A DNA stretch of 58,170 bases. Origin: Jiella soli (GTDB lineage Bacteria; Pseudomonadota; Alphaproteobacteria; Rhizobiales; Rhizobiaceae). Both the position numbers and the translations under genes were made by a program. The first letter of the stretch is position 1. Each line of letters starts with the position of its first letter. The notes under the pieces are model-generated. The model was not told the DNA's origin, ran no database searches, and worked only from the letters and a program-made list of their open reading frames with translations. Below are positions 36,596 through 45,644 of this stretch, piece by piece. The DNA lies in assembly GCF_020615385.1 (NCBI RefSeq), contig NZ_JAJAVB010000014.1, forward strand, positions 1 to 58,170, written 5' to 3'.

Positions 36596-36662
36596 GAACT
36601 TTTTCTCGATCCTGGCCTGGCTCGCCGTCCGTGCGAACCGATCGGACGCTTCATCTCCAAGC

Positions 36663-36703
36663 GGACGCGGCTCCAGACCCTGTAAGGGACTGAAGCCGCG
36701 TCC
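36663..36703 (-). terminator. Hairpin at the end of the Hsp20-DUF1150 transcript
   Basis: GGACGCGGCT and AGCCGCGTCC form a perfect 10-bp stem with an inner CCCT/AGGG pairing, 11 bp beyond the DUF1150 stop. No T-run follows; the stronger terminator lies 70 bp further on. Confidence 0.5.
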
Positions 36704-36714
36704 GGCCTGGATCG

Positions 36715-36966
36715 TCAGTGGATGCTGACGGTCTGCAGCTCGTTTTCGAACGCGCTCTCGAGGATGCTGCCGCGATCGTCGGACACCGCGAGCGGCGTTC
36801 CGTCAGCGGAAAACAGGGCCCAGAGGCTCAGACCCGGCTGGATCGCCTGAGCGGCGGGAAACCGCGCTCGGATCTCATCCGACGACATCTTGCGCAGATA
36901 GGCGAGATGCCCCTCGCCGATTGCGGCGAGATCGGTCTGGCTGATGGTGTTGATACTCTCACTCAT
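36715..36966 (-). CDS. DUF1150-family protein
   Basis: An 83-residue protein (MSESINTISQTDLAAIGEGHLAYLRKM...) ending in an alternating hydrophobic segment SLWALFSADGTPLAVSDDR. It matches the DUF1150 family found next to Hsp20 genes in alphaproteobacteria. It starts at the ATG 36966, preceded by AGGAGACG. It is 35 bp downstream of the Hsp20 gene on the same strand and very probably co-transcribed. Function unknown; heat or stress association is from context. Confidence 0.85.
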   Translation of the reverse strand: MSESINTISQTDLAAIGEGHLAYLRKMSSDEIRARFPAAQAIQPGLSLWALFSADGTPLAVSDDRGSILESAFENELQTVSIH

Positions 36967-37001
36967 ATCCGTCTCCTTGGACAGGCAAACGCGAAATCCG
37001 G

Positions 37002-37451
37002 TCATTCCGCGACCGCGATTTCGATCCGTCTGACGACGCGCTCGGGCTCAGGCTTCGCCAGATCGATCAAAAGAAGGCCGTTCTTCAACTGCGCACCGAT
37101 CACCCGCATGCCGTCGGCCAGCAGAAAGCACTTCTGAAACTGCCGCGCGGCGATCCCCCGGTGGAGATACTCCCGCTCGCCATCCTCGCTCTGCCGGCCG
37201 CGGATCATCAGTTGATTCTCCTCGGTGGTGACGTCGAGATCCTCCGGCAGGAACCCGGCGACGGCCAGCGTGATGCGGATCAGGTCGTGCGCGGCTTCCG
37301 GACCCTCCTCTTTCGAAGAGGGCTTCGAGCGGATCCGCTCGATATTATAGGGCGGATATCCGTCACCGCCCTTCGCGATCCTCTCGAGCGTCTTCTCGAC
37401 GCTGTCGAAACCGAGCAGAAGCGGACTGGAGAAGGGCGTCATACGGCTCAT
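37002..37451 (-). CDS. Small heat-shock protein Hsp20
   Basis: A 149-residue alpha-crystallin-domain chaperone (IbpA-like). A hydrophobic N-terminus (MTPFSSPLLLGFDSVEKTLERI) and YPPYNIERI precede the crystallin domain (IRITLAVAGFLPEDLDVTTEENQLMIRGRQ, then YLHRGIAARQFQKCFLL and GAQLKNGLLLIDLAKPEPE). Such proteins hold unfolded clients in an ATP-independent way. The ATG at 37451 was chosen on family length. A hairpin overlapping its ribosome binding region suggests thermal control of translation. Confidence 0.92.
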   Translation of the reverse strand: MSRMTPFSSPLLLGFDSVEKTLERIAKGGDGYPPYNIERIRSKPSSKEEGPEAAHDLIRITLAVAGFLPEDLDVTTEENQLMIRGRQSEDGEREYLHRGIAARQFQKCFLLADGMRVIGAQLKNGLLLIDLAKPEPERVVRRIEIAVAE

Positions 37452-37459
37452 CAGTGTCA

Positions 37460-37482
37460 AAAGTCCTCGGTAAAGCGACTTT
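37460..37482 (-). promoter_or_regulatory. Leader hairpin at the Hsp20 ribosome binding site, candidate RNA thermometer
   Basis: On the minus strand AAAGTC-N11-GACTTT forms a short hairpin whose loop and 3' arm contain the GAGGA that would act as the Shine-Dalgarno sequence, ending 8 bases before the ATG. The weak A/U-rich stem could melt on heating. It does not match a full ROSE element by eye. Confidence 0.35.
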
Positions 37483-37655
37483 CCTCGAAGCGGCCCATAT
37501 TCGGCGCCGCTCCGTCCCGACAATCATATGGCGTCGCACGCCTCACGCTTCAATCCATCCCGTTTCCCGTGGTCTTCCCAATGCTCGCGCGCATTCCTTT
37601 CGATTTCAGTAAGATCGCCCGGCATGCGGGCCCGCGCCCGGCGCACAACATCGGG

Positions 37656-38162
37656 TCAGGATGCCGTCGTCGCGCCGGCCCTGAAGTTGAGCGCGACGCC
37701 GTTGATGCAATGCCGCTTGCCAGTCGGCGGCGGACCGTCGTTGAAGACATGGCCGAGATGGCCGCCACAGGTCGCGCAATGCACTTCGGTGCGCGGCAGG
37801 ATCAGCTTGTAGTCGCTACGGGTGCCGACGGCGGTCTCGGAGACCGGCTCCCAGAAGCTCGGCCAGCCGGTGCCGGAATCGAACTTCGCCTCGGAGGAAT
37901 AGACCGGCGTGTCGCAGCCGGCACAGACATAGAGGCCGGAACTCTTGTTGTTGTTGAGCGGGCTCGAGAAGGGCCGCTCGGTCGCCTCCTCGCGCAGCAC
38001 CGCGAACTGTTCCGGCGTCAGCTTCTTGCGCCATTCCTCCTCGCTCAGCGAGACTGGGTAGCTCTCCTTCGCCCGGGCCGTCGCCGAGCGGAAGAACAAC
38101 CCGCCGCCGATCGCGGCGGTCACGGCGGCGGCGCTCGCCGCCAGGAAATCGCGTCTCACCAT
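37656..38162 (-). CDS. msrB: Tat-exported peptide-methionine (R)-S-oxide reductase MsrB
   Basis: A 168-residue MsrB. The N-terminus has a Tat motif (MVRRDFLAAS) and hydrophobic core ending SATARA, predicting export folded to the periplasm. The catalytic domain has both zinc CxxC pairs (CAGC, CATC), FDSGTGWPSFW, GHLGHVFNDGP and the nucleophile in RHCINGVALNF. It repairs methionine-R-sulfoxides in envelope proteins. GGGAGGAGA precedes the ATG at 38162. No msrA or msrPQ genes are adjacent. Confidence 0.93.
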   Translation of the reverse strand: MVRRDFLAASAAAVTAAIGGGLFFRSATARAKESYPVSLSEEEWRKKLTPEQFAVLREEATERPFSSPLNNNKSSGLYVCAGCDTPVYSSEAKFDSGTGWPSFWEPVSETAVGTRSDYKLILPRTEVHCATCGGHLGHVFNDGPPPTGKRHCINGVALNFRAGATTAS

Positions 38163-38407
38163 AATGGTCTCCCTCCTGGGCGCTCGATGGCGCGGCATCC
38201 TGCCCCGCCAGTGGAAAGTGCGGAGCCCGCACAATCCTTATTTCGTCCGAAACGCCGCGAACCGAACGCATGATCACGAATATATGACGCGATCGCAGCG
38301 GGAATGGGACCGCCGGTCACGGCCGGAGTTCGGCGACGAGCGGCGGTCGCGACGTTCCGGGCGAGGTCCGTCCCGTGCCGCCGCTGCGGCACAGGTGTCT
38401 TCGGGAT

Positions 38408-38428
38408 GCGCCGCGCATGCGGCGGCGC
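38408..38428 (-). terminator. GC hairpin after the fasciclin gene
   Basis: GCGCCGC and GCGGCGC pair around a 7-base loop, about 10 bp beyond the fasciclin stop on the minus strand. No T-run follows; termination is a weak inference. Confidence 0.3.
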
Positions 38429-38437
38429 GAGGACGCC

Positions 38438-39028
38438 TCACTTCGGCATCAACACTTTGTCGATGACATGGACCACGCCGTTCGACTGCATGACGTCGGC
38501 CTGGGTGACGGTCGCGGCATGGCCGGACTCGTCGAAGACCTCGAGCTTGTCGCCGTTCATCTGCAGGGTCAGCGTATCGCCGGATACGGTCTGGACATTG
38601 TGCTTGCCGCCGTCGTCCTTGATCATCTGCATGGCGGCCTCGGACGTCGCCTTGGCCGGGACCACGTGATAGGTCAGGATCTTGACCAGCTGATCCTTGT
38701 TCTCCGGCTTCAGGAGGTTGTCCACCGTGCCGTCCGGCAGCGCGTCGAAGGCTTCGTTGGTCGGCGCGAACACCGTGAACGGACCGGGACCGGACAGCGT
38801 GTCGACGAGGCCGGCCGCCTTCACCGCCGCGACCAGTGTGGTGAGATTCTTCGCCTCGGACGCGTTCTCGACGATCGTCTTCTGCGGGTCCATCGGAGCG
38901 CCGCCGACCATCGGCATGTCCGAAGACATGTTCGAATTGTCCTGCGCGTAGGTCGCCGGGGCGATGGCGAGGCTGCCGGCTGCGACGAGAGCTGCGACAG
39001 CGGTGGTGCGGATCAGTGTGTGGATCAT
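38438..39028 (-). CDS. Secreted fasciclin (FAS1)-domain protein
   Basis: A 196-residue protein with a Sec signal peptide (MIHTLIRTTAVAALVAAGSL..., cleavage after ATYA near residue 28), a short Met/Ser/Asp-rich linker and one FAS1 domain with both signature boxes: GPFTVFAPTNEAFDAL (H1) and NGVVHVIDKVLMP (H2). FAS1 domains mediate adhesion or binding to polymers; bacterial ones are often stress-induced periplasmic proteins. AGGGAGAAG precedes the ATG at 39028. Confidence 0.93.
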   Translation of the reverse strand: MIHTLIRTTAVAALVAAGSLAIAPATYAQDNSNMSSDMPMVGGAPMDPQKTIVENASEAKNLTTLVAAVKAAGLVDTLSGPGPFTVFAPTNEAFDALPDGTVDNLLKPENKDQLVKILTYHVVPAKATSEAAMQMIKDDGGKHNVQTVSGDTLTLQMNGDKLEVFDESGHAATVTQADVMQSNGVVHVIDKVLMPK

Positions 39029-39347
39029 GATCTTCTCCCTGTATGATCTATCCGTGACCTCCCGACCGGGAGGATGACGAAGATACGGAGCGCCGATTCC
39101 GGCGGATGTCCTCACGCGCGATCACGCTTAAGTCATTCTTTACGATTGGCGACCGTCGCAACACCAGCCGAACGGAAGAGGCGCGACCATATGCCGGTCG
39201 GATGACTGGAATCGGTCAAGAATATCCTGCCCTTGCAGGCAATCAGTTCCACGAACGACAGTGGGGTTGGCGGGTTTGGCGCAGGCGGCCTCTCGCCGCA
39301 GCCATCCGAAATGGCTCGAAATCTGCAGGGCCCGCTCGGGCGCTGGG

Positions 39348-39782
39348 TCAGTCCGCGATGTTTCCGCGCATTTTCTTGATCTGCCCGCGGCCCTTCTTCG
39401 CCTTCAGGCGGCGCTCAACCGAGCCCTTGGACGGCCGCGTCTTCTTGCGCGGCGGCGGCGGTGGCTTCAGGGCCTCGCGAACGAGTTCGGCCAGGCGCTC
39501 GCGCGCGTCCTCGCGATTGCGATCCTGGCTGCGGAAGCGCGAGGCTTCGATCAGGATCTCGCCCTCCTTCGTCGCCCGCCGTCCGGCGAGGCGCAGGAGC
39601 CGGCGGGTCGCCTCGGGCGACAGCGCTTCCGAGGCAGCCGCGCGGTAGCGCAGTTGCACGGCGGACGACACCTTGTTGACGTTCTGGCCGCCGGGCCCGC
39701 CCGCCCGGATGAACTGCTCCTCGAGGTCGTTCGCGGGGAGGACGATGCGCTCGGTGATCCTCAGATCGTTGTCGTCTGCCAT
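39348..39782 (-). CDS. arfB: Alternative ribosome-rescue factor ArfB (YaeJ) peptidyl-tRNA hydrolase
   Basis: A 144-residue release-factor-like hydrolase with the catalytic RAGGPGGQNVNKV (GGQ) loop and a basic C-terminal tail (PPPRKKTRPSKGSVERRLKAKKGRGQ) that enters the empty mRNA channel of stalled ribosomes. It frees nascent chains independently of tmRNA. The start at 39782 (MADDNDL) gives standard length. Confidence 0.95.
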   Translation of the reverse strand: MADDNDLRITERIVLPANDLEEQFIRAGGPGGQNVNKVSSAVQLRYRAAASEALSPEATRRLLRLAGRRATKEGEILIEASRFRSQDRNREDARERLAELVREALKPPPPPRKKTRPSKGSVERRLKAKKGRGQIKKMRGNIAD

Positions 39783-39922
39783 CGATCGGATCTCGTCCCT
39801 GTTCCCCACACCGTCCCGGGCGACCGCCAGCGCCCCGGCGAGATCATCTTCCGCCCGGCGCGCGATCGCAACGCCCTCGGAAGATAGCCCGGCCGCGCGG
39901 GTTGCAAGTTCCCAGCAATGCG

Positions 39923-39955
39923 AAAAGGGCCCGCGGCGTTTCCCGCGGCGGGCCC
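39923..39955 (-). terminator. Terminator of pckA
   Basis: GGGCCCGC and GCGGGCCC form a stem around a 13-base loop. On the minus strand it is followed by TTTTCG. It lies about 30 bp beyond the pckA stop. Confidence 0.75.
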
Positions 39956-39983
39956 CTCCTCCTCCCGAAATGTGTTGCCGCGG

Positions 39984-41594
39984 CTATTCGGCCGCCATCG
40001 GCAGCGAGGGCGACGCCTTCATTACCTCGTCATCCACGGCATCGGCGAACTTCTCGAAATTCTTGCGGAACATGGCGACCAGCCTCTCGGCCTGCGCGTC
40101 GTAGGCCGCCGAATCGCTCCAGGTCGAGCGCGGGTCGAGGATCTGGCCATCGATCCCTTCGACCGCGACCGGCACCTCGAAGCCGAAATTCGGGTCGGTC
40201 CGGAATTCGGCGTCCTTCAGCGAGCCGTCGAGCGCGGCGCCGAGCAGCGTGCGCGTCACCTTGATCGGCATCCGCTTGCCGACGCCATAGGCACCCCCGG
40301 TCCAGCCGGTGTTGACCAGCCAGCAGTCGACGCCGTGCTCGGCGATCAGGTCGCGCAGGAGGTTGCCGTAGACGGTCGGGTGCCGCGGCATGAAGGGCGC
40401 GCCGAAGCAGGTGGAGAAGGTCGCCTCGGGATCGACGACGCCCTTTTCGGTGCCCGCGACCTTGGCGGTGTAGCCTGACAGGAAGTGGTACATCGCCTCC
40501 GCCGGAGTGAGTTTGGCGATCGGCGGCATCACGCCGAAGGCGTCGGCGGTCAGCATGATGATGTTCTTCGGATGGCCGGCGCGGCCGGTATCGCTGGCAT
40601 TGGGGATGAAGTCCAGCGGATAGGCGGCGCGGGTGTTTTCCGTCAGCGAGCCGTCGTCGAAATCCGGCACGCGATTCTTGTCGAGAACGACGTTCTCCAG
40701 CACCGTCCCGAAGCGCCGAGTGGTGGCGAAGATCTCGGGCTCCGCCTCGGCCGAAAGCCGGATCGTCTTGGCGTAGCAGCCACCCTCGAAGTTGAAGACG
40801 CCGTCCTCGCCCCAGCCGTGCTCGTCGTCGCCGATGAGCGTGCGCCGCGGATCGGCCGACAGCGTCGTCTTGCCGGTGCCGGACAGGCCGAAGAAGACCG
40901 CTACGTCGCCGTCCGGTCCCGCGTTCGCCGAACAATGCATCGGCATGACGCCGCGCTCCGGCAGGAGCCAGTTGAGCGCCGTGAACACCGACTTCTTCAT
41001 CTCGCCGGCATAGGTCGTGCCGCCGATGAGCACGATCTTGCGGGCGAGGTCGCAGCCGATCACCGTCTCCGAGCGGCAGCCATAGCGTTCCGGATCGGCC
41101 TTGAAGCTGGCGAGATCGATGATCGTCATGTCCGGCACGAAGGATTTCAGCTCCTCCTCGCTCGGCCGGATCAGGAGGTTGCGGATGAACAGCGCATGCC
41201 AGGCATATTCGGTGACGACGCGCACGCGGATCTGGTTCTTCGGGTCTGCCCCTCCGACGAGGTCCTCGACGAACAGGTCGCGCCCGCGGGCATGCTCCTT
41301 GAAGTCGCCGTACAATGTCTCGAAGTTCTCCGGAGACATCTGATTGTTGTTGTCCCACCAGACATCCGCCTCGGTGGTCTCGTCACGAACGATGTACTTG
41401 TCCTTGGGCGAGCGGCCGGTGTGCTTGCCTGTGGTGACGGTCAGCGCGCCATAGGCGGTCAGCTGGCCTTCGCCGCGACGCACGGCGGTCTCGACGAGCT
41501 CCGCCTCCTTCAGGTTCCAGCGCAGCGACGCCAGGTCCGCGAGCCCCGTCGTCTCGATCCCGCTCTGCGGATTCCTGGTCCCGATCTCGTCCAT
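39984..41594 (-). CDS. pckA: ATP-dependent phosphoenolpyruvate carboxykinase
   Basis: A 536-residue ATP-type PEPCK that converts oxaloacetate to phosphoenolpyruvate, the first gluconeogenic step. Visible are [29 protein letters not shown], the kinase-1a P-loop [14 protein letters not shown], kinase-2 LIGDDEHGW, and [12 protein letters not shown]. The ATG at 41594 has GGGAGA upstream. It is divergent from chvI with a gap of about 690 bp, the order found across Rhizobiales, where PTS/ChvGI signalling and carbon catabolism genes are linked. Confidence 0.97.
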   Translation of the reverse strand: MDEIGTRNPQSGIETTGLADLASLRWNLKEAELVETAVRRGEGQLTAYGALTVTTGKHTGRSPKDKYIVRDETTEADVWWDNNNQMSPENFETLYGDFKEHARGRDLFVEDLVGGADPKNQIRVRVVTEYAWHALFIRNLLIRPSEEELKSFVPDMTIIDLASFKADPERYGCRSETVIGCDLARKIVLIGGTTYAGEMKKSVFTALNWLLPERGVMPMHCSANAGPDGDVAVFFGLSGTGKTTLSADPRRTLIGDDEHGWGEDGVFNFEGGCYAKTIRLSAEAEPEIFATTRRFGTVLENVVLDKNRVPDFDDGSLTENTRAAYPLDFIPNASDTGRAGHPKNIIMLTADAFGVMPPIAKLTPAEAMYHFLSGYTAKVAGTEKGVVDPEATFSTCFGAPFMPRHPTVYGNLLRDLIAEHGVDCWLVNTGWTGGAYGVGKRMPIKVTRTLLGAALDGSLKDAEFRTDPNFGFEVPVAVEGIDGQILDPRSTWSDSAAYDAQAERLVAMFRKNFEKFADAVDDEVMKASPSLPMAAE

Positions 41595-42286
41595 GCGTCC
41601 GTCTCCCGATCCGTGCGCGCCAGCCGCTGCTGTCACAATAGCGTTGTAGATATTGCCAAGCGGCACTGCCCGCAAGTGCAGAAGATGAATAATCTTAATG
41701 ATAACAGCGTATTAATCGATTTAGACGATCTCATCACTGATCTAATCGTTTCGATGCTTGGATTCGACTGTGCAGTGCAGCGGTCGCTCGGCAGTGCAGC
41801 CGACCGCAGCCGCGCCTCGCGACGACCGACGGGAGATCGCGGCCATTTGTCCCTGCCTGCGTTCAGCTTCCGGCTGGCGGGGCGACGGGCGCGCCGGGCC
41901 ATGCAGGAGCCGTCCTCTGCCGCGTTACCGAAGGCGAAGGCCGCCGTGCCCTTGCAGGGCGGGCCGAGGCCTTGTAATGGGGCGCCATCATCAGGCGAAG
42001 CCGCCTCCCGGCCCTCGCAAAGGGTCGGGTGACGCAAGGGCGGCAAGGCGCTCACGAAACAATACCGCTTTGCAAGATTCCCTTTCCGCCACAATTAGCG
42101 CAGATTGATGACGCGAAACGGTCGACCGGCCCCTCGCCCAAGTGTCGGAGTCCCCGATGCAGGATGCGCCGCCGGCCCGAGCGCCGAACGGCCGGCCGAA
42201 TTCGCGACCCTGTGGCTCCGACGCAACCGTCGGCCCCTCGTCCGACGGCTGCTGGATCGGGAGGGTGAAAACTGGAGACCACCGCA
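41595..42286. other. Long divergent intergenic region between pckA and chvI
   Basis: About 690 bp. The pckA side (41640-41760) is markedly AT-rich and contains the palindromic AATCGATT. Next comes a hairpin GCGGTCG-N14-CGACCGC (41780-41807) overlapping two copies of GCAGTGCAG. The chvI side is GC-rich without clear signals. A 153-codon open frame on the minus strand has no homology that I recognise and I do not call it. Confidence 0.45.
41711..41724. promoter_or_regulatory. Candidate LacI/GalR-type operator upstream of pckA
   Basis: ATTAATCGATTTAG centres on CG with an 8-bp perfect palindrome AATCGATT. LacI/GalR regulators favour CG-centred palindromes, and rhizobial pckA is controlled by the LacI-type PckR. 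It is about 117 bp upstream of the pckA start. The match to the true PckR site is from memory. Confidence 0.35.
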
Positions 42287-42994
42287 ATGCCGACAATTGC
42301 CCTTGTCGACGACGACAGAAACATTCTGACCTCCGTGTCCATCGCGCTCGAGAACGAGGGCTACCGCGTCGAAACCTACACCGACGGCGCCTCGGCCCTG
42401 GAAGGGCTGCAGTCGAGCCCGCCGCATCTGGCGATCTTCGACATCAAGATGCCGCGGATGGACGGCATGGAGCTCCTGCGGCGCCTGCGCCAGAAATCCG
42501 ACCTGCCGGTGATCTTCCTGACCTCGAAGGACGAGGAGATCGACGAGCTCTTCGGCCTGAAGATGGGCGCCGACGACTACATCAAGAAGCCGTTCTCGCA
42601 GCGCCTCCTGGTCGAGCGTGTCCGAGCCATCCTGCGCCGCGGCGCGGCGCGCGAATCGATGGCCAAGCCCGGTGCTGTGCCGGCCCCGGAATCCTCGCTC
42701 GAGCGCGGCCAGCTGGTGATGGATCAGGAGCGCCACACCTGCACCTGGAAGGGCAAGCCGGTTACGCTGACCGTCACCGAGTTCCTGATCCTCCATGCGC
42801 TGGCGATGCGGCCAGGCGTCGTCAAGAGCCGCGACGCGCTGATGGACGCCGCCTATGACGAGCAGGTCTATGTCGACGACCGCACCATCGACAGCCACAT
42901 CAAGCGGCTGCGCAAGAAGTTCAAGGCGATCGACGACGACTTCGACATGATCGAGACTCTCTACGGCGTCGGCTACAGGTTCCGGGAGATGTGA
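42287..42994 (+). CDS. chvI: Two-component response regulator ChvI
   Basis: A 235-residue OmpR-family regulator. The receiver domain has the acidic pocket (LVDDDR), phospho-acceptor Asp in [13 protein letters not shown], Thr/Ser in [10 protein letters not shown] and Lys in IKKPFS. The winged-helix output has [17 protein letters not shown] and [17 protein letters not shown]. ChvI responds to acid and envelope stress through ChvG and controls surface polysaccharides and motility in Rhizobiales. GGAG precedes the ATG. Confidence 0.96.
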   Translation: MPTIALVDDDRNILTSVSIALENEGYRVETYTDGASALEGLQSSPPHLAIFDIKMPRMDGMELLRRLRQKSDLPVIFLTSKDEEIDELFGLKMGADDYIKKPFSQRLLVERVRAILRRGAARESMAKPGAVPAPESSLERGQLVMDQERHTCTWKGKPVTLTVTEFLILHALAMRPGVVKSRDALMDAAYDEQVYVDDRTIDSHIKRLRKKFKAIDDDFDMIETLYGVGYRFREM

Positions 42995-43125
42995 CCGGCT
43001 CCGCCATGTGACGAAAAGGGCCCGAAGGACGGGCGGGTTTGGCGGCGTCCGGGACGGGCATCGATGCTGACCGCCCGATCGGCCAAACATCTTCCCCGGG
43101 GCCGCCGTCCGCCGCCCGAAAGGCA

Positions 43126-44964
43126 ATGCCGCGAGCCATCATGGTCTCCATCTCCGATCAGCAGGAACAGACACAGAGCGAGGACGGGACAGCCCAGCGC
43201 CAGCAGCGCGAGGCGCTCCTGCGCAAGCGGCTGCGCCGGCTGCCGCTGATCCGGCGGACGCTCTATCGGGTCCGCTGGCTGCTCGGCCACTCGATCTTCT
43301 CCTCGCTGACCCGGCGCATCGTCTTCCTCAACCTCGTCGCGCTGATCGTGCTGGTTTCCGGCATCCTCTATCTCAACCAGTTCCGCGCCGGGCTGATCGA
43401 CGCGCGCGTCGAGAGCCTGCTCACGCAGGGCGAGATCATCGCCGCGGCGATCGCCTCTTCGGCGACCGTCGAGACCAATTCGATCACGCTCGATCCGGAG
43501 CGCCTTCTGGAGCTGCAGGCCGGCGACACGCTGGCGCCCTCCGCCGAGGCGACCGACAGCCTCGATTTCCCGATCAATCCGGAGCGCGTGGCGCCGCTTC
43601 TGCGCCGGCTGATCTCGCCGACGCGCACCCGCGCCAGGCTCTACGATCGCGACGCCAACTTGATCCTGGATTCCCGGCATCTCTACTCGCGCGGCCAGAT
43701 CCTGCGCTACGACCTGCCGCCGGTCGCCGACGAGGATCCCAGTCTCGCCGAGAAGATCATCGACTGGTTCCGCAACCTCTTCCAGGGCAACGACCTGCCG
43801 ATCTACCGCGAGACGCCCGGCGGCTCCGGCACCTCCTATCCGGAGGTTATGAGCGCGCTCACCGGCGGCCCCGCGACCGTGGTGCGCGCAACGGAGAACG
43901 GTGAGCTCATCGTCTCGGTGGCGGTGCCGATCCAGCGCTTCCGCGCGGTGCTCGGCGTCCTCCTCCTGTCGACCCAGGGCGGCGACATCGACAAGATCGT
44001 GCAGGCCGAGCGCACCGCCATCGTCCGCGTCTTCGCGGTCGCCGCGCTCGTCACCATCGTCCTGTCGATCCTGCTCGCCTCGACTATCGCGACGCCGCTG
44101 CGCCGGCTCTCGGCGGCCGCGATCCGCGTGAGGCGCAGCGTCAACGATCGCGCCGCGATTCCGGATTTCGGCGGGCGCACCGACGAGATCGGCAATCTGG
44201 CCACGGCGCTGCGCGACATGACGAACTCGCTCTATGCCCGGCTCGACGCGATCGAGTCCTTCGCCGCCGACGTCAGTCACGAGCTCAAGAACCCGCTGAC
44301 CTCGCTCAGGAGCGCCGTCGAGACGCTGCCGCTCGCCCGCAACGAGACCTCCAAGGCGCGCCTTCTGGAGATCATCCAGCACGACGTGCGCCGGCTCGAC
44401 CGCCTGATCACCGACATCTCCGACGCCTCGCGCCTCGATGCGGAACTCGCCCGCCAGGTCGCCGCCAAGGTCGATCTCGCCGCGCTCCTGCGCTCGGTGG
44501 TCGACGGCGCCCGGGACCATACCCGCGAGGGGCGGGTGCTGACCCTCACCTTCGAGAAGCAGCCGCTGCCGGCGGGGATGAAGAACGGCTACGTGATCTC
44601 CGGTCACGATCTGAGGCTGAGCCAGGTCTTCACCAATCTGATCGAGAACGCCCGCTCCTTCGTGCCGGCCGACAACGGCACGATCCGCGTCGTGCTGCGG
44701 CGGCGCGGGCAGAGGGTCATTGTCACCGTCGAGGACAACGGGCCGGGCATCCAGGCGGAGATCATCGACCGGATCTTCGAGCGTTTCTACACCGACCGCC
44801 CGGCCGGCGAGGCCTTCGGCCAGAATTCCGGCCTCGGCCTATCGATCTCGCGGCAGATCGTCGAGGCACATGGCGGCACGATCAGGGCCGAGAACATTTC
44901 CGACGAGCGGGCGCCAAAGGGGATAGCCGGCGCACGCTTCGTAGTCTCGCTGCCGGCGGGATGA
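43126..44964 (+). CDS. chvG: Sensor histidine kinase ChvG (ExoS)
   Basis: A 612-residue membrane kinase. TM1 lies near residues 65-85, then a periplasmic sensor (to about 295) and TM2 near 300-325, followed by HAMP, DHp with the phosphorylated His in FAADVSHELKNPL, and the ATPase domain (LIENARSF, DNGPGI, GLGLSISRQIVEAHGG). It pairs with ChvI; in rhizobia the periplasmic protein ExoR holds it off. The start could be 43126 or the next ATG at 43141. Its stop overlaps hprK in ATGA. Confidence 0.96.
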   Translation: MPRAIMVSISDQQEQTQSEDGTAQRQQREALLRKRLRRLPLIRRTLYRVRWLLGHSIFSSLTRRIVFLNLVALIVLVSGILYLNQFRAGLIDARVESLLTQGEIIAAAIASSATVETNSITLDPERLLELQAGDTLAPSAEATDSLDFPINPERVAPLLRRLISPTRTRARLYDRDANLILDSRHLYSRGQILRYDLPPVADEDPSLAEKIIDWFRNLFQGNDLPIYRETPGGSGTSYPEVMSALTGGPATVVRATENGELIVSVAVPIQRFRAVLGVLLLSTQGGDIDKIVQAERTAIVRVFAVAALVTIVLSILLASTIATPLRRLSAAAIRVRRSVNDRAAIPDFGGRTDEIGNLATALRDMTNSLYARLDAIESFAADVSHELKNPLTSLRSAVETLPLARNETSKARLLEIIQHDVRRLDRLITDISDASRLDAELARQVAAKVDLAALLRSVVDGARDHTREGRVLTLTFEKQPLPAGMKNGYVISGHDLRLSQVFTNLIENARSFVPADNGTIRVVLRRRGQRVIVTVEDNGPGIQAEIIDRIFERFYTDRPAGEAFGQNSGLGLSISRQIVEAHGGTIRAENISDERAPKGIAGARFVVSLPAG

Positions 44965-45449
44965 GCTCCGACACGCCGAACCGGGACGAAGACGTCACCG
45001 GCCCCGTCCTCAACGTCCACGCAAGCGCGATCGCCATCGGCGGGCTCGGCATTCTCGTGCGCGGGCCGGCGCGCAGCGGCAAGTCGGCGCTCTGCCTGTC
45101 GGCGCTCCGCCGAGGGGCCTCGCTCGACCTCCCGAGCTTCCTCGTCGCCGACGACAGGGTTCTCCTCGAGGCGGCGGACGGACAGGTCACGCTGCGAGCG
45201 CATCCCGGCCTTCGCGGAATGATCGAGATCTCCGGCGTCGGCATCCTGCGCGAGGCGACGATCCCCTCCACCTCGCTCGCGCTGGTCGCCGAACTCTGTC
45301 CCGAGGAGGAGATCGACCGCTATCCGGAAATTCGCGAGACGCTGGTGGCGGGAGCGAGCGTGCGGCTGGTCAGGCTGCCCCGACGACAGTCCGCCTTCTG
45401 CGCCGACATTCTGGTCTCGCTCGCGTTATGCCCGGACCCGCCGGGCTGA
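44961..45449 (+). CDS. hprK: HPr kinase/phosphorylase, short alphaproteobacterial type
   Basis: A 162-residue HprK made of the kinase core only, lacking the N-terminal domain of Firmicutes enzymes. The P-loop is GPARSGKSA (35-43), with LVADDRV and the RGMIEISGVGI signature. It phosphorylates or dephosphorylates a Ser of HPr. Translation is coupled to chvG by a 4-bp overlap, tying PTS state to envelope signalling. Confidence 0.94.
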   Translation: MSSDTPNRDEDVTGPVLNVHASAIAIGGLGILVRGPARSGKSALCLSALRRGASLDLPSFLVADDRVLLEAADGQVTLRAHPGLRGMIEISGVGILREATIPSTSLALVAELCPEEEIDRYPEIRETLVAGASVRLVRLPRRQSAFCADILVSLALCPDPPG

Positions 45450-45644
45450 CGCAAGCCGGCCACGGCAAGCGCGGCACAAGTTGGATATCCCATCATTTCA
45501 CTTGCGCATCCACGGCAGGATGACAAGATGCGCGCCTCATGGACCGATGGTCCCGTCGGACCGTCGGGAACGCGGATGTGCGAGGCAGCCGGGCGGCCGG
45601 GGAGGCAGAACGATGTGCGACCAAGAGATGCGAGCTTTCTGCGC

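Noticed and set aside
41633-42094. Minus-strand frame of 153 codons in the pckA-chvI gap
   Set aside because: No binding site, no recognisable domain, and it would run through the AT-rich promoter region of pckA.
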